This document shows positions 1 through 8,006 of a stretch of 64,000 nucleotides of DNA, in pieces. Origin of the DNA: Corynebacterium cystitidis (GTDB taxonomy: Bacteria; Actinomycetota; Actinomycetes; Mycobacteriales; Mycobacteriaceae); assembly GCF_900187295.1 (NCBI RefSeq), contig NZ_LT906473.1, positions 2,480,001 through 2,544,000 of the forward strand, given 5' to 3'. The notes below the pieces were generated by a model. The model was not told the origin of the DNA. It saw only the letters and a list, made by a program, of their open reading frames with translations, and searched no databases. The translations under genes were made by a program, and so were the position numbers. The first letter of the stretch is position 1. Each line of letters opens with the position of its first letter.

Positions 1-805
1 TTATTTCCTCTCAGACACAGTGCGTACCAAAACTCTTGATGAGACCATCGAGGAGCACTCCAACGGTTCTGAAGAAAACTACTCCTACTCCTCTGCATGG
101 TTTGACGCCATTAACCCGCCACCAAAGACGGGTCGTGCCACCATCTCCCGTGGCTCACTGGCCACCTTGGAGCAGTTGGAAGAGTTCGCACCAAAACTGG
201 CGAAGGATCCACTCAAGTTCAGTGCACCGAAGCTGATGACGGTGCCCGACATCTTCCCGTCGTGGACCATGAACAAGTTCACCTTGAACACCATCGGCGA
301 ACTGTACTACGCCATGGGTGCGCCAAGCCAGAACGACATTAAGAACCTAACGCAGTTCTACCAGCCACTAGACATGATCGGCGAGTGGAACCGCGGCTAC
401 GGCCCAGCAGGCTTCCTGCAGTACCAGTTCGTGGTGCCACCACACGCAGTGGAAGAGTGCAAGAGCATCGTCTACCAAATTCAGGCATCCGGCCACTACA
501 CCGCGCTGAACGTGTTCAAGCTGTTCGGCGAGGGCAACCGCGCACCATTGTCCTACCCGATGAAGGGCTGGAACATCTGTGTGGACTTCCCAATCCGCCC
601 GGGACTCAACGAGTTCTTGGACCGTTTGGACAAGCAGATTCTGGAGTTCGGTGGCCGCCTGTACCTGGCGAAGGAATCCCGCACCACCCCGGAGATGTTC
701 CACGCCATGTACCCCGGCATGGAGGGCTGGCTGAAGACCCGCAACACCATTGACCCGAATGGTGTGTTCGCCTCCGATATGTCCCGCCGCCTCGAGCTGC
801 AATAG
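1..805 (+). CDS. dprE1: Decaprenylphosphoryl-beta-D-ribose oxidase DprE1, 3' part
   Basis: FAD-dependent oxidase that converts decaprenylphosphoryl-ribose to the 2-keto intermediate, the first half of the epimerisation that supplies the arabinan donor DPA. The reading frame is open from the left edge, so the N-terminal FAD-binding half lies outside the window. The visible C-terminus has the family signatures [27 protein letters not shown] and [11 protein letters not shown]. The Cys codon at 578-580 sits where the benzothiazinone-reactive cysteine (Cys387 in M. tuberculosis) is found, and the Lys of LYLAKES matches the FAD-site lysine. dprE2 follows after 44 bases, so the two are probably one operon. 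Identity is secure; the true start is not visible. Confidence 0.95.
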   Translation, partial: YFLSDTVRTKTLDETIEEHSNGSEENYSYSSAWFDAINPPPKTGRATISRGSLATLEQLEEFAPKLAKDPLKFSAPKLMTVPDIFPSWTMNKFTLNTIGELYYAMGAPSQNDIKNLTQFYQPLDMIGEWNRGYGPAGFLQYQFVVPPHAVEECKSIVYQIQASGHYTALNVFKLFGEGNRAPLSYPMKGWNICVDFPIRPGLNEFLDRLDKQILEFGGRLYLAKESRTTPEMFHAMYPGMEGWLKTRNTIDPNGVFASDMSRRLELQ

Positions 806-849
806 GGATCCCGCAAGCTCGATCCGATCGATAAAGAATAAGGAAAAAC

Positions 850-1617
850 ATGCTGAATGCAGTAGGCCAAGCACAACACATCCTCCTTCTGGGCGGTACC
901 TCCGAAATCGGCTTGGGCATCGTCGAGGAGTTCGTCTCCCGCGGCGGTAACCCCACGGTCACCCTGGCTGCCCGTAAGGAATCCCCGCGTATCGACGACG
1001 CGCGTGCCCAGATTGAGGCAGCCGGCGCTGGGGCGGTCAACGTGATCGATTTTGATGCCACCGCGTTTGATACTCACCCCGCCGTGATTGATGAGGCGTT
1101 TTCTCATGGTGACATAGACGTCGCCATCGTCGCCTTCGGTTCCCTGGGTGACCAGGAGCAGCTGTGGCAGGATCAGCAGGCCGCCGTCGACTCGGCGCAG
1201 CTGAACTACACCGCGCCTGTGTCTGTCGGTGTGCTGTTGGGCCAGAAGTTTAAGGCCCAGGGCCACGGCACCATCGTCGCGATGAGCTCGGTGGCCGGTA
1301 TGCGCGTGCGTCGCTCTAACTTCGTCTACGGCGCGTCCAAGGCTGGTGTGGATGGCTTCTACACCCAGCTGGGCGAAGCTTTGCGCGACTTTGGTGTGAA
1401 CGTCCTCGTCGTGCGCCCCGGCCAGGTGCGCACCAAGATGACAGCGGACATCGAAAAGGAAGCGCCACTGACCGTTAACGTCGACGACGTGGCAAAAGAG
1501 ACGGTCGAGGCAGTGCTGAAGAAAGAATCCCACCTGTTCGTTCACAAGGCGTTCGGGCCCGTTTCATTTGTTCTGCAACACATTCCTGCCCCCATCATGC
1601 GCAGGCTGAACCTCTAA
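850..1617 (+). CDS. dprE2: DPA-forming 2-keto reductase DprE2 (SDR)
   Basis: NAD(P)H-dependent short-chain reductase that reduces decaprenylphosphoryl-2-keto-ribose to decaprenylphosphoryl-arabinose, the partner of DprE1. The 255 residues are normal for the family. The nucleotide-binding glycine motif GGTSEIGLG is at residues 15-23, and the catalytic pair is Tyr160/Lys164 in VYGASKAG, with Ser146/147 before it. The ATG at 850 is preceded by an AAGGA ribosome site. The gene sits between dprE1 and aftA, matching the known corynebacterial order. The stop codon is 28 bases before the aftA start. Confidence 0.93.
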   Translation: MLNAVGQAQHILLLGGTSEIGLGIVEEFVSRGGNPTVTLAARKESPRIDDARAQIEAAGAGAVNVIDFDATAFDTHPAVIDEAFSHGDIDVAIVAFGSLGDQEQLWQDQQAAVDSAQLNYTAPVSVGVLLGQKFKAQGHGTIVAMSSVAGMRVRRSNFVYGASKAGVDGFYTQLGEALRDFGVNVLVVRPGQVRTKMTADIEKEAPLTVNVDDVAKETVEAVLKKESHLFVHKAFGPVSFVLQHIPAPIMRRLNL

Positions 1618-1620
1618 TTT

Positions 1621-1651
1621 GGTCATATATGGGAGACTGTCAGATATGACC
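1621..1651 (+). promoter_or_regulatory. Inverted repeat enclosing the aftA ribosome site
   Basis: A perfect 8-base inverted repeat, GGTCATAT (1621-1628) and ATATGACC (1644-1651), surrounds a 15-base loop holding the Shine-Dalgarno-like GGGAGA. The aftA ATG (1646-1648) lies inside the right arm. In mRNA this hairpin would bury the start codon and expose the ribosome site in the loop. It could equally be a DNA operator. Function is inferred only. Confidence 0.45.
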
Positions 1652-3775
1652 GTTTCTCCCACCGAGCACAATCAAGACCAAGCTCACCCCCCTGAGGGCG
1701 GATCCGCCTCCTATGCGGTACCCCCCTCACGCGGGACTACCTCACCGATGGCAACCACCGGGTACGCCCCGGATGCCGTCTCCAGCGCTCGGACTATCGT
1801 GTCCGTGCTGGTGTACGGAGCCCTCGGTGGGGTGTTGGTATTGGCTGGCTGGCTTGTGTTACGCGCAACCTCCTTGCCCGCGTTTTCTACCTCGAATGTC
1901 ACCCGGGCGATCAGCTCGGCGGCCACCATGATTGTGCTACTGGTAGTCGTGCTCGTGGTGTTGGGGTGGTTGCGTGATATCAACAGGGCGGAGGCCGCCG
2001 CTAAAGCCACCGGCGCTGGAACTACCGGCGGAACTACCGCCGGGGCTACCGCTGGGGTTGCTGTGCAAGCGCGACCGAAGTGGAAGGAACTGCTCGGCGA
2101 GACCATCTGCTACCTCGCCCCTGCAGGATTAGTCCTCACTAGCCTGGGTATCCCACTGTCGGCTACGAAGCTGTACCTCGACGGCATCCAGGTGGACCAA
2201 GGATTCCGCACCCAGTTTTTAACCAGGATGACGGAAACGGCCGCCAACCAGGACATGAACTACATCGACATGCCCACCTACTACCCCATTGGGTGGTTCT
2301 GGTTGGGTGGCCGGTTGGCCACCATCTTGAACCTGGCGGGTTGGGAGGTGTACCAACCGTGGGCGCTGGTGTCGATGGCTGCAGCGGTGGCCGCTGTTGG
2401 CCCCGTCTGGCGAAAAATCCTCGGCTCGTTGCCTGTGGCCACAGCCGTTGCTTTAGTGACCACCGCGATTGTCCTCGTCATGGCTCCGGACGAGCCCTAC
2501 GCCGCCGTCGTCGCCATCTTTGTACCAGCCATGGTGATCCTCCTGCGCCGGGCACTAATGGGGTCATGGCCGGCCACGCTCGCGCTCATGCTGTACCTCG
2601 GTGTCTCCGCGTGCTTCTACACCCTCTACACAGGTGTGGTGGCACTCTCGGTGGTCATTCTCAGTGCATTGGTGGCGGTGCTTTTCTTGCGTTCGTGGAT
2701 CCCACTGCGCCAGACGTTGGTGATTGGCGTCGGTGCCATCGCCATCGCCCTGCTCGCATGGGCCCCATACCTCGTGGAAGTGCTCTCGGGTGCACCCACG
2801 AATGGGGCCACCGCCCCTCACTTTTTGCCTGAAGAAGGCACCAGCTTCCCGGTTCCATTCCTCTCCTTCAGCGTGGTAGGCCTGCTATGTTTGTTCGGTC
2901 TGGTGTACCTGATTGTGCGGTTTGTCGAGCCTGACGTGCGCATGCTTGCATTAGGGCTCATGGTGTTCTACCTGTGGGTTCTCGCCTCTAAGGTGGCAAC
3001 GCTTGCTGGTACCACGCTGCTGGGGTTCCGCGTCGAAACGCTCATTGTGCTCACGCTGGCTACTGCTGGTGTGCTTGCGCTAGCCGATATCCGCCTGGTG
3101 GGTATCGAGTACCTCTACCCAGCACGCTTCAGCCTTGAAACGAATCGACGCATCACCACCGCTTTTGTTGTCGTCGTGGCGCTCGGCGGGCTGCACTACG
3201 TCCAGCAGATCCCCGCGGAAAATGAATCCTTCATCGACCAGGCTTACCAAGACACCGACGGCAACGGTGAACGTGCCGACCGCTACGCCCCTGACGCCGG
3301 GCGTTACTACAGCGACGTCGACGAGAAAATTCAGGCTGCGGGGCATGTGCCGGGCGAAACCGTCATCTACACCGACGAAGTCAACTTCATGGCCTACTAC
3401 CCGTACCACGGATTTAACGCTTTTACCAGCCACTATGCTAACCCCCTCGGCGAGTTTGATGCACGCAATGAGGCACTACGCCATTGGGCAGACGCGTCCT
3501 ATAAGCATGCCGATGACCCAGCCGCATTCATTAAGGAGCTGGAGAACACACCATGGCAGGCCCCAGAAGCATTTGTCTTCCGCGGATCAACGGAGAACAG
3601 TAAGTCGAGCGGGGGCTCACTGGAGCCGTGGAAGACACACATCGCCGAAGATATCTTCCCCAACCAGCCGAATGTACGCTATGAGGGATTGTTCTTTAAC
3701 CCGGCGGTCTTCGATAGCCCAGAGTGGGACACCAGCCAGGTCGGCCCCTTCGTCGTGGCCGTCCGCACGCAGTAA
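1646..3775 (+). CDS. aftA: Galactan 5-O-arabinofuranosyltransferase AftA
   Basis: Polytopic GT-C arabinosyltransferase that adds the first arabinofuranosyl residue to the galactan of arabinogalactan, using decaprenylphosphoryl-arabinose. The start chosen is ATG 1646, with GGGAGA nine bases upstream. An upstream in-frame start at 1619 is less likely. The roughly 709-residue product has a Pro/Gly/Thr-rich cytoplasmic N-terminus, about a dozen hydrophobic segments from residue 45 onward, the AftA signature MPTYYPIGWFWLGGR around residue 210, and a soluble C-terminal region from about residue 490. Its place between dprE2 and emb is the expected corynebacterial context. Confidence 0.92.
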   Translation: MTVSPTEHNQDQAHPPEGGSASYAVPPSRGTTSPMATTGYAPDAVSSARTIVSVLVYGALGGVLVLAGWLVLRATSLPAFSTSNVTRAISSAATMIVLLVVVLVVLGWLRDINRAEAAAKATGAGTTGGTTAGATAGVAVQARPKWKELLGETICYLAPAGLVLTSLGIPLSATKLYLDGIQVDQGFRTQFLTRMTETAANQDMNYIDMPTYYPIGWFWLGGRLATILNLAGWEVYQPWALVSMAAAVAAVGPVWRKILGSLPVATAVALVTTAIVLVMAPDEPYAAVVAIFVPAMVILLRRALMGSWPATLALMLYLGVSACFYTLYTGVVALSVVILSALVAVLFLRSWIPLRQTLVIGVGAIAIALLAWAPYLVEVLSGAPTNGATAPHFLPEEGTSFPVPFLSFSVVGLLCLFGLVYLIVRFVEPDVRMLALGLMVFYLWVLASKVATLAGTTLLGFRVETLIVLTLATAGVLALADIRLVGIEYLYPARFSLETNRRITTAFVVVVALGGLHYVQQIPAENESFIDQAYQDTDGNGERADRYAPDAGRYYSDVDEKIQAAGHVPGETVIYTDEVNFMAYYPYHGFNAFTSHYANPLGEFDARNEALRHWADASYKHADDPAAFIKELENTPWQAPEAFVFRGSTENSKSSGGSLEPWKTHIAEDIFPNQPNVRYEGLFFNPAVFDSPEWDTSQVGPFVVAVRTQ

Positions 3776-3805
3776 CCGCCTTAGCCCAAGTCAGGATTAA
3801 GAGAA

Positions 3806-6800
3806 TTGAATGACGTACAGACAGTAGAAATAGGAGATACCGGAAGCACCGCCACTGCAGCCGGTTCAACATACCAGTCAGCCTCGAGCGGTCTGAAAAA
3901 AACCGCGATCGTGACTGGCCTGCTGGCCTTTCTCCTTTTCGTGCTCACTCCGTTTCTTCCGGTTAACCAAACGCAGTCGTCGTTAAGCTGGCCCCAGGAC
4001 GGCACGCTCGAATCCGTCAACGCGCCGTTGATCTCCATGGCGCCGGAAAACCTCGAGATCACAGTGCCCGTGGCCGCCTTCGATGCAGTGCGCGACGGCC
4101 AATCGACAGTTGTTGGCACGCTGCCGGATGGTTCCGAGGAAGCGTATGACCGCGGGCTGTTCGTCACCGCCACCGAGGGTGGTGGCGCGTCGGTCAGCTC
4201 CCTGAACAAGGTCGTCTTCGAGCTCAGCCCGGAGGAATTCGGCGCGCTTAACAACGACGCCGTTGTGGAAATTTCCGCCTCCGAAGAGGGGGTGACTGTG
4301 TCTGTGCCAGGCACCAGCCACAAGGAGAACACTGATGAGGATCTGCGCCCACAGGTCACTGGTATTTACACCGAAATCGACGGCGATGCTCAAGCCTTGA
4401 TCGACGCTGGTCTTAGTGCAGACGTGGAGATCAACTCGCGGTTTACCTCCACTCCAACCACGCTAAAGTTCCTGGCGATGGCGGGGGGAATCCTGTTGAC
4501 CATCGTGGCCCTGGTGTGCCTGTGGCGCATGGATCAGGCTGATGGCCGCCGGTTCCCGCTGTTTAACTCCACGTGGCGCACCGTCAAGCCGCTTGATGGC
4601 ATCGTTGTGTTTGTGCTGGGTTTCTGGCATATTTTCGGCGCGAACACCTCCGATGATGGCTTCATTTTGACCATGGCGCGCGTGGCCAATGATTCCGGCT
4701 ATATGGCCAACTACTACCGCTGGTACGGCGTGCCGGAGTCCCCTTTTGGCTCCCCGTTTTATGATCTGCTGTCGTTGCTGGCCACCGTGTCCACCGCCTC
4801 TGTGTGGATGCGCCTGCCCACCTTGATCGCAGGTATTCTGATCTGGTTGCTGCTTTCTCGGGAGATCCTCCCACGGCTCGGCGATATCGTCGCTAAGCGC
4901 CGGATGGCGTACTGGACAGCGGCGTTTATGTTCCTGGCGTTCTGGCTGCCCTATAACAATGGTGTCCGCCCGGAGCCGATGGTGGCCCTTGGTGTGATTG
5001 TGACGTGGGCGCTGTTCGAACGCTCAATTGCCACCGGCCGGCTGTTCCCTGCGGCCTTGGGAACCATGGCGGCAGCGTGGACGCTAACGGTTGGACCGAC
5101 TGGCCTGATGGCCGTGGGCGTTTTCTTGATCTCACTGCCGCACCTGTTCCGCATCATGCGTGCGCGGCTGATGTACGCCCCATGGATCACATATATCGCG
5201 CCGTTTTTGGCCGCAGGCACCACGGTGCTCGTCCCAGTGTTTGCAGACCAAACCCTGGCCACTGTGCTGGAATCTACCCGGGTGCGCAGTGAAGTTGGTC
5301 CGGCGCTGGAGTGGTACTCGGAATGGGTGCGTTACTCCACCTTGTTCCAGCAATCGGTGGATGGTTCTTTGACCCGTCGCTTCGCTATGTTCACCATGCT
5401 GTTCTGCCTCATTTTGGTGGTGTGGTCCTTCTCGCGTTTCGGCGCGGTGCCGGGCGCTGCCAAGGGCCCCACGTTGCGCATGCTGCTGATCGTCGCGCTG
5501 TCCATGTTCTTCCTCATGTTCACCCCGACAAAGTGGACCCACCACTTCGGTATTTATGCCTCCATCGCCGGCGCTGTTGCGGCGTTGGGGGCGGTGGTGC
5601 TCTCACACATCGCGATTAAGTCGGTGCGCGCCCGCACCCTATCGATAGCCGCCGTGTTATTCCTGTTGGCCATCACCCTTGCTGGCTGGAATGCGTGGTG
5701 GTACGTGTCCTCCTTCAACATTCCGTGGTGGGACCGCCCGGTACAGTTCAAGGGCATTGAGGCGGCCAATGTCATGCTGATCATCGCGCTGATCGTGCTG
5801 GGCATTGGCTTGTGGCAGTCTTTCAAGCACTCTTATCAGCGTGGTAAAGCCTTGGAGGCTGGAACTGTTGAACAATTCGACGCGGCCCAGCGCACCGCTG
5901 GCGGCAAGTTCAGTGGCATCATGTCAGCACCGATCGCGGTCGCCTCGATTGGCATCGTTGTATTCTCCATGTTGTCGTTTACTAAGTCTTTCATCGACCA
6001 AGCCCCTGCCTACTCTGTGGGGATGGGTAATGTCCGGACTTTCGCAGGAGAAAAGTGCGCGCTAGCCGTCGATGCGATGCTGGAGACTAACACCAACGAT
6101 GCATTCCTCACCCCTGTCGACGGAGTGCCTCTGGGCCGCTCCCTTGAATCTGGCAAGATCCGCGGGTTTCACCCCAGGGGAGTGCCAGAATTCATTGAAC
6201 CGAAGAATATGAATTCCGCTTCGGTGGGTGCCATCGGTGATTCTTCGCAAACGACGTCCGGCAACGCCAATACTGGGTCCCGCACCACGACCGGTACTAC
6301 CTCTGATAGGGGCTCTGATTCGGCGGTTCCTGAGACCACCAACAATACAGAAAGCACCACCCAGGAGGCGATATCTGAGCAGTCCACTTCTACAGGTAAG
6401 ACACAAGGCAATCGTGGCGAAGAAGAAACCGGTATCAACGGCTCCACCGTCAACCTGCCGTTCAACCTCGACTACACCCGGATCCCGGTTGTTGGCTCCT
6501 GGGAAGAGGAACCACGTGGCACTGCTGAGTTGGAGTCCTCGTGGTATGAACTTCCTGCGGCTTCGGACACCGCTCCTTTGCTGGTCATTTCAGTCGCGGG
6601 CAAGATCGAACACAAAGACATCAACGGCATCTCGGAGGAAGGCGAGGAGCTTGTGGTGGAATATGGGTCGCGTAACGACGACGGAACCTATGAGGTTCTC
6701 GGCGAAATCGAAATGCTGGATTCTGGCCCCACCCCATCCTGGCGCAACCTGCGCTATCCGTTGAAGGACGTGCCTGAAGAAGCCGAGGTTGTGCGTATCG

Positions 6801-7270
6801 TGGCTAGCGACACCTCGCTAGCCTCCGAGGACTGGATCGCCGTGACCCCGCCACGTGTTCCGGAACTGAAGTCGATGAATGAGATCATTGACTCTGACAC
6901 ACCGGGGCTGATCGATTGGTCGACAGCTTTGCAGTTCCCCTGCCAGCGCACTTTCAACCACTACGCAGGGGTTACCGAAATCCCTGAGTTCCGCATCTCC
7001 CCGGATGCGCCAGGGAAGGCTGAGTTGTCGGGTTTCATGGACTTCCTCGGTGGCGGTTCGCTGGGCACTGCTGAGGCCGTGAACTACTCCTACGAGGTTC
7101 CTGGCTACCTGCGCAATGATTGGCAGCGTGACTGGGGGTCTGTGGCGAAGTATGAGCTGCGTACCAACTCCATTGGCGAGGAGCCAAAACTTGCCACTAT
7201 TGACCATGAGGAGATTATTCGCCACGGGCTCTGGCACCCCTCGGACATGAAGATCCGCGACCTGGAGTAG
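3806..7270 (+). CDS. emb: Arabinosyltransferase Emb (EmbA/B/C family)
   Basis: Membrane arabinofuranosyltransferase that extends the arabinan domain with DPA; it belongs to the ethambutol-target family. At 1154 residues it has normal family length. It shows an N-terminal extracytoplasmic domain after the first TM (about residues 33-50), the GT-C Asp-Asp motif at residues 283-284 in NTSDDGF, a row of TM helices to about residue 730, a low-complexity Ser/Thr/Gly linker around 810-880, and a C-terminal carbohydrate-binding-like domain. The frame starts at TTG 3806; an ATG four bases later is out of frame. A single Emb fits Corynebacterium rather than Mycobacterium. Confidence 0.93.
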   Translation: MNDVQTVEIGDTGSTATAAGSTYQSASSGLKKTAIVTGLLAFLLFVLTPFLPVNQTQSSLSWPQDGTLESVNAPLISMAPENLEITVPVAAFDAVRDGQSTVVGTLPDGSEEAYDRGLFVTATEGGGASVSSLNKVVFELSPEEFGALNNDAVVEISASEEGVTVSVPGTSHKENTDEDLRPQVTGIYTEIDGDAQALIDAGLSADVEINSRFTSTPTTLKFLAMAGGILLTIVALVCLWRMDQADGRRFPLFNSTWRTVKPLDGIVVFVLGFWHIFGANTSDDGFILTMARVANDSGYMANYYRWYGVPESPFGSPFYDLLSLLATVSTASVWMRLPTLIAGILIWLLLSREILPRLGDIVAKRRMAYWTAAFMFLAFWLPYNNGVRPEPMVALGVIVTWALFERSIATGRLFPAALGTMAAAWTLTVGPTGLMAVGVFLISLPHLFRIMRARLMYAPWITYIAPFLAAGTTVLVPVFADQTLATVLESTRVRSEVGPALEWYSEWVRYSTLFQQSVDGSLTRRFAMFTMLFCLILVVWSFSRFGAVPGAAKGPTLRMLLIVALSMFFLMFTPTKWTHHFGIYASIAGAVAALGAVVLSHIAIKSVRARTLSIAAVLFLLAITLAGWNAWWYVSSFNIPWWDRPVQFKGIEAANVMLIIALIVLGIGLWQSFKHSYQRGKALEAGTVEQFDAAQRTAGGKFSGIMSAPIAVASIGIVVFSMLSFTKSFIDQAPAYSVGMGNVRTFAGEKCALAVDAMLETNTNDAFLTPVDGVPLGRSLESGKIRGFHPRGVPEFIEPKNMNSASVGAIGDSSQTTSGNANTGSRTTTGTTSDRGSDSAVPETTNNTESTTQEAISEQSTSTGKTQGNRGEEETGINGSTVNLPFNLDYTRIPVVGSWEEEPRGTAELESSWYELPAASDTAPLLVISVAGKIEHKDINGISEEGEELVVEYGSRNDDGTYEVLGEIEMLDSGPTPSWRNLRYPLKDVPEEAEVVRIVASDTSLASEDWIAVTPPRVPELKSMNEIIDSDTPGLIDWSTALQFPCQRTFNHYAGVTEIPEFRISPDAPGKAELSGFMDFLGGGSLGTAEAVNYSYEVPGYLRNDWQRDWGSVAKYELRTNSIGEEPKLATIDHEEIIRHGLWHPSDMKIRDLE

Positions 7271-7297
7271 CGCTTGGAGTAGCGCCCGGAGTAGCGA
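7262..7297 (+). repeat. Three tandem 12-bp units over the emb stop codon
   Basis: Units CTGGAGTAGCGC, TTGGAGTAGCGC and CCGGAGTAGCGA lie head to tail, the first covering the last codons and stop of emb. Each unit repeats an in-frame TAG, so emb is followed by three successive stops. This looks like slippage expansion. Confidence 0.6.
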
Positions 7298-7316
7298 CTG
7301 ACTTTAAAGCATTGTC

Positions 7317-7530
7317 TCAGCCCGCTTCAAACGGGTTGATGACGGTGAGGCCGAGGCCGCCAAAGGCGGCTACCACCACATCAATACTCGTATCAATGCC
7401 TCCGGTCTCTTTAGTTCGTTCGAGCATATCTGCAAGCCAGGGGCTTTGGATATCTCCTCGGCGTGAGGGTTCTGCTGCGACGGTGGTCTCAATAATTGCG
7501 TGGGCCTCAGCTTCCATTGAGCGGCCGTTG
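7317..7530 (-). pseudogene. Fused remnant of a FitAB (VapBC-type) toxin-antitoxin pair
   Basis: Read on the minus strand, one open frame begins inside a ribbon-helix-helix antitoxin: FNGRSMEAEAHAIIETTV is the conserved helix of FitA-like antitoxins. It runs through a typical antitoxin tail and then changes, without a stop, into VVVAAFGGLGLTVINPFEAG. That ending is the C-terminal end of a FitB-like PIN toxin. The antitoxin N-terminus and almost the whole toxin, including the PIN catalytic acids, are missing. This is an internal deletion product and should be inactive. Family assignment is by motif recognition. Confidence 0.55.
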
Positions 7531-7552
7531 AAAACCGGGCGCTCCTTGCTAT

Positions 7553-7616
7553 AAATGCATTGCCCGTTGAATGCATTTTGATTGCATGTGCAATGCACTT
7601 TGATTCTATGCATGCA
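7553..7616 (+). promoter_or_regulatory. Cluster of ATGCAT/TGCAAT dyads
   Basis: Three dyads lie close together: AAATGCAT (7553-7560) pairing with ATGCATTT (7571-7578); ATTGCA-TG-TGCAAT (7581-7594); and TGCATGCA within 7608-7616. They sit between the diverging FitAB remnant and the AlbA_2 fragment, where an autoregulatory operator would be expected. The protein that bound them is unknown. Confidence 0.4.
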
Positions 7617-7801
7617 ATCAACATTCCGGAGCTGGTCAGAACACTGCTTAATAGCGGTAGCGACACGTGGAATATCGAGGCCCGTTTCGCGTCGGCAAGC
7701 ACGGCCCAGCATTCACCCGGTCTGGTGACGGCGACCACCAAGTCAGCGAACAGGAAAAGCGTTACCTGATCAGCCAGCGCACGCAACCAGCACACGATCA
7801 G
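7609..7801 (+). pseudogene. N-terminal fragment of an AlbA_2 (Schlafen-like) ATP-binding protein
   Basis: From ATG 7609 one frame reads INIPELVRTLLNSGSDTWNIEARF, the start of the AlbA_2 putative DNA-binding domain found in COG2865-type proteins. After about residue 30 the homology jumps and continues in the +1 frame as GPAFTRSGDGDHQVSEQEK followed by a TQPAHDQ segment, normally found roughly 80 residues further on. An internal deletion with frameshift explains this. The ATPase half is absent; a separate C-terminal half of the same family lies at 9481-10504 on the other strand. Assignment is from remembered family sequence. Confidence 0.5.
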
Positions 7802-7903
7802 GCAAAGACCCGGCCGATAAAGAGCAGAGAAAGCGCTTACACGATGAGGGCTACCACAGTTGCAGTCGCGGAACCTACGATGACACCCCATTTTAGTCAA
7901 TAC

Positions 7904-7932
7904 CTGACTTTAGTTTCTTTAGGTGTTAGACT
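7904..7932 (+). promoter_or_regulatory. Candidate promoter for the Abi-associated RNA
   Basis: CTGACT (7904-7909, four of six to TTGACA) and TAGACT (7927-7932, four of six to TATAAT) are separated by exactly 17 bases. Transcription would start near 7939, just before the structured RNA at 7947-7990. Confidence 0.4.
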
Positions 7933-7938
7933 GTTACT

Positions 7939-7991
7939 TAATCGTTCAGCCCGCCTTTGATCTTTGAGGATTAAAGAGTGGGCTGGATCTT
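7939..7991 (+). ncRNA. Short structured RNA ahead of the Abi_2 gene (abiF-RNA-like candidate)
   Basis: An outer stem CAGCCC (7947-7952)/GGGCTG (7980-7985) encloses an inner stem CTTTGATC (7955-7962)/GATTAAAG (7969-7976). The inner stem pairs fully with one G-U and carries the six-base loop TTTGAG. The pairing is followed by GATCTTTTT, so the transcript could end here like an intrinsic terminator. Conserved RNAs upstream of Abi_2 genes (abiF motif) are described in the literature. I have not matched this to a covariance model, so membership is inferred from position and fold. Confidence 0.5.
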
Positions 7992-8006
7992 TTTAGAATT
8001 GTGTGT

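Noticed and set aside
553..1545. Long minus-strand open frame across dprE1-dprE2
   Set aside because: Spans two well supported genes in antisense; no protein-like features. Shadow.
3810..3812. ATG four bases after the emb TTG as the start
   Set aside because: It is out of frame with Emb and leads quickly to nonsense sequence; the TTG frame carries the protein.
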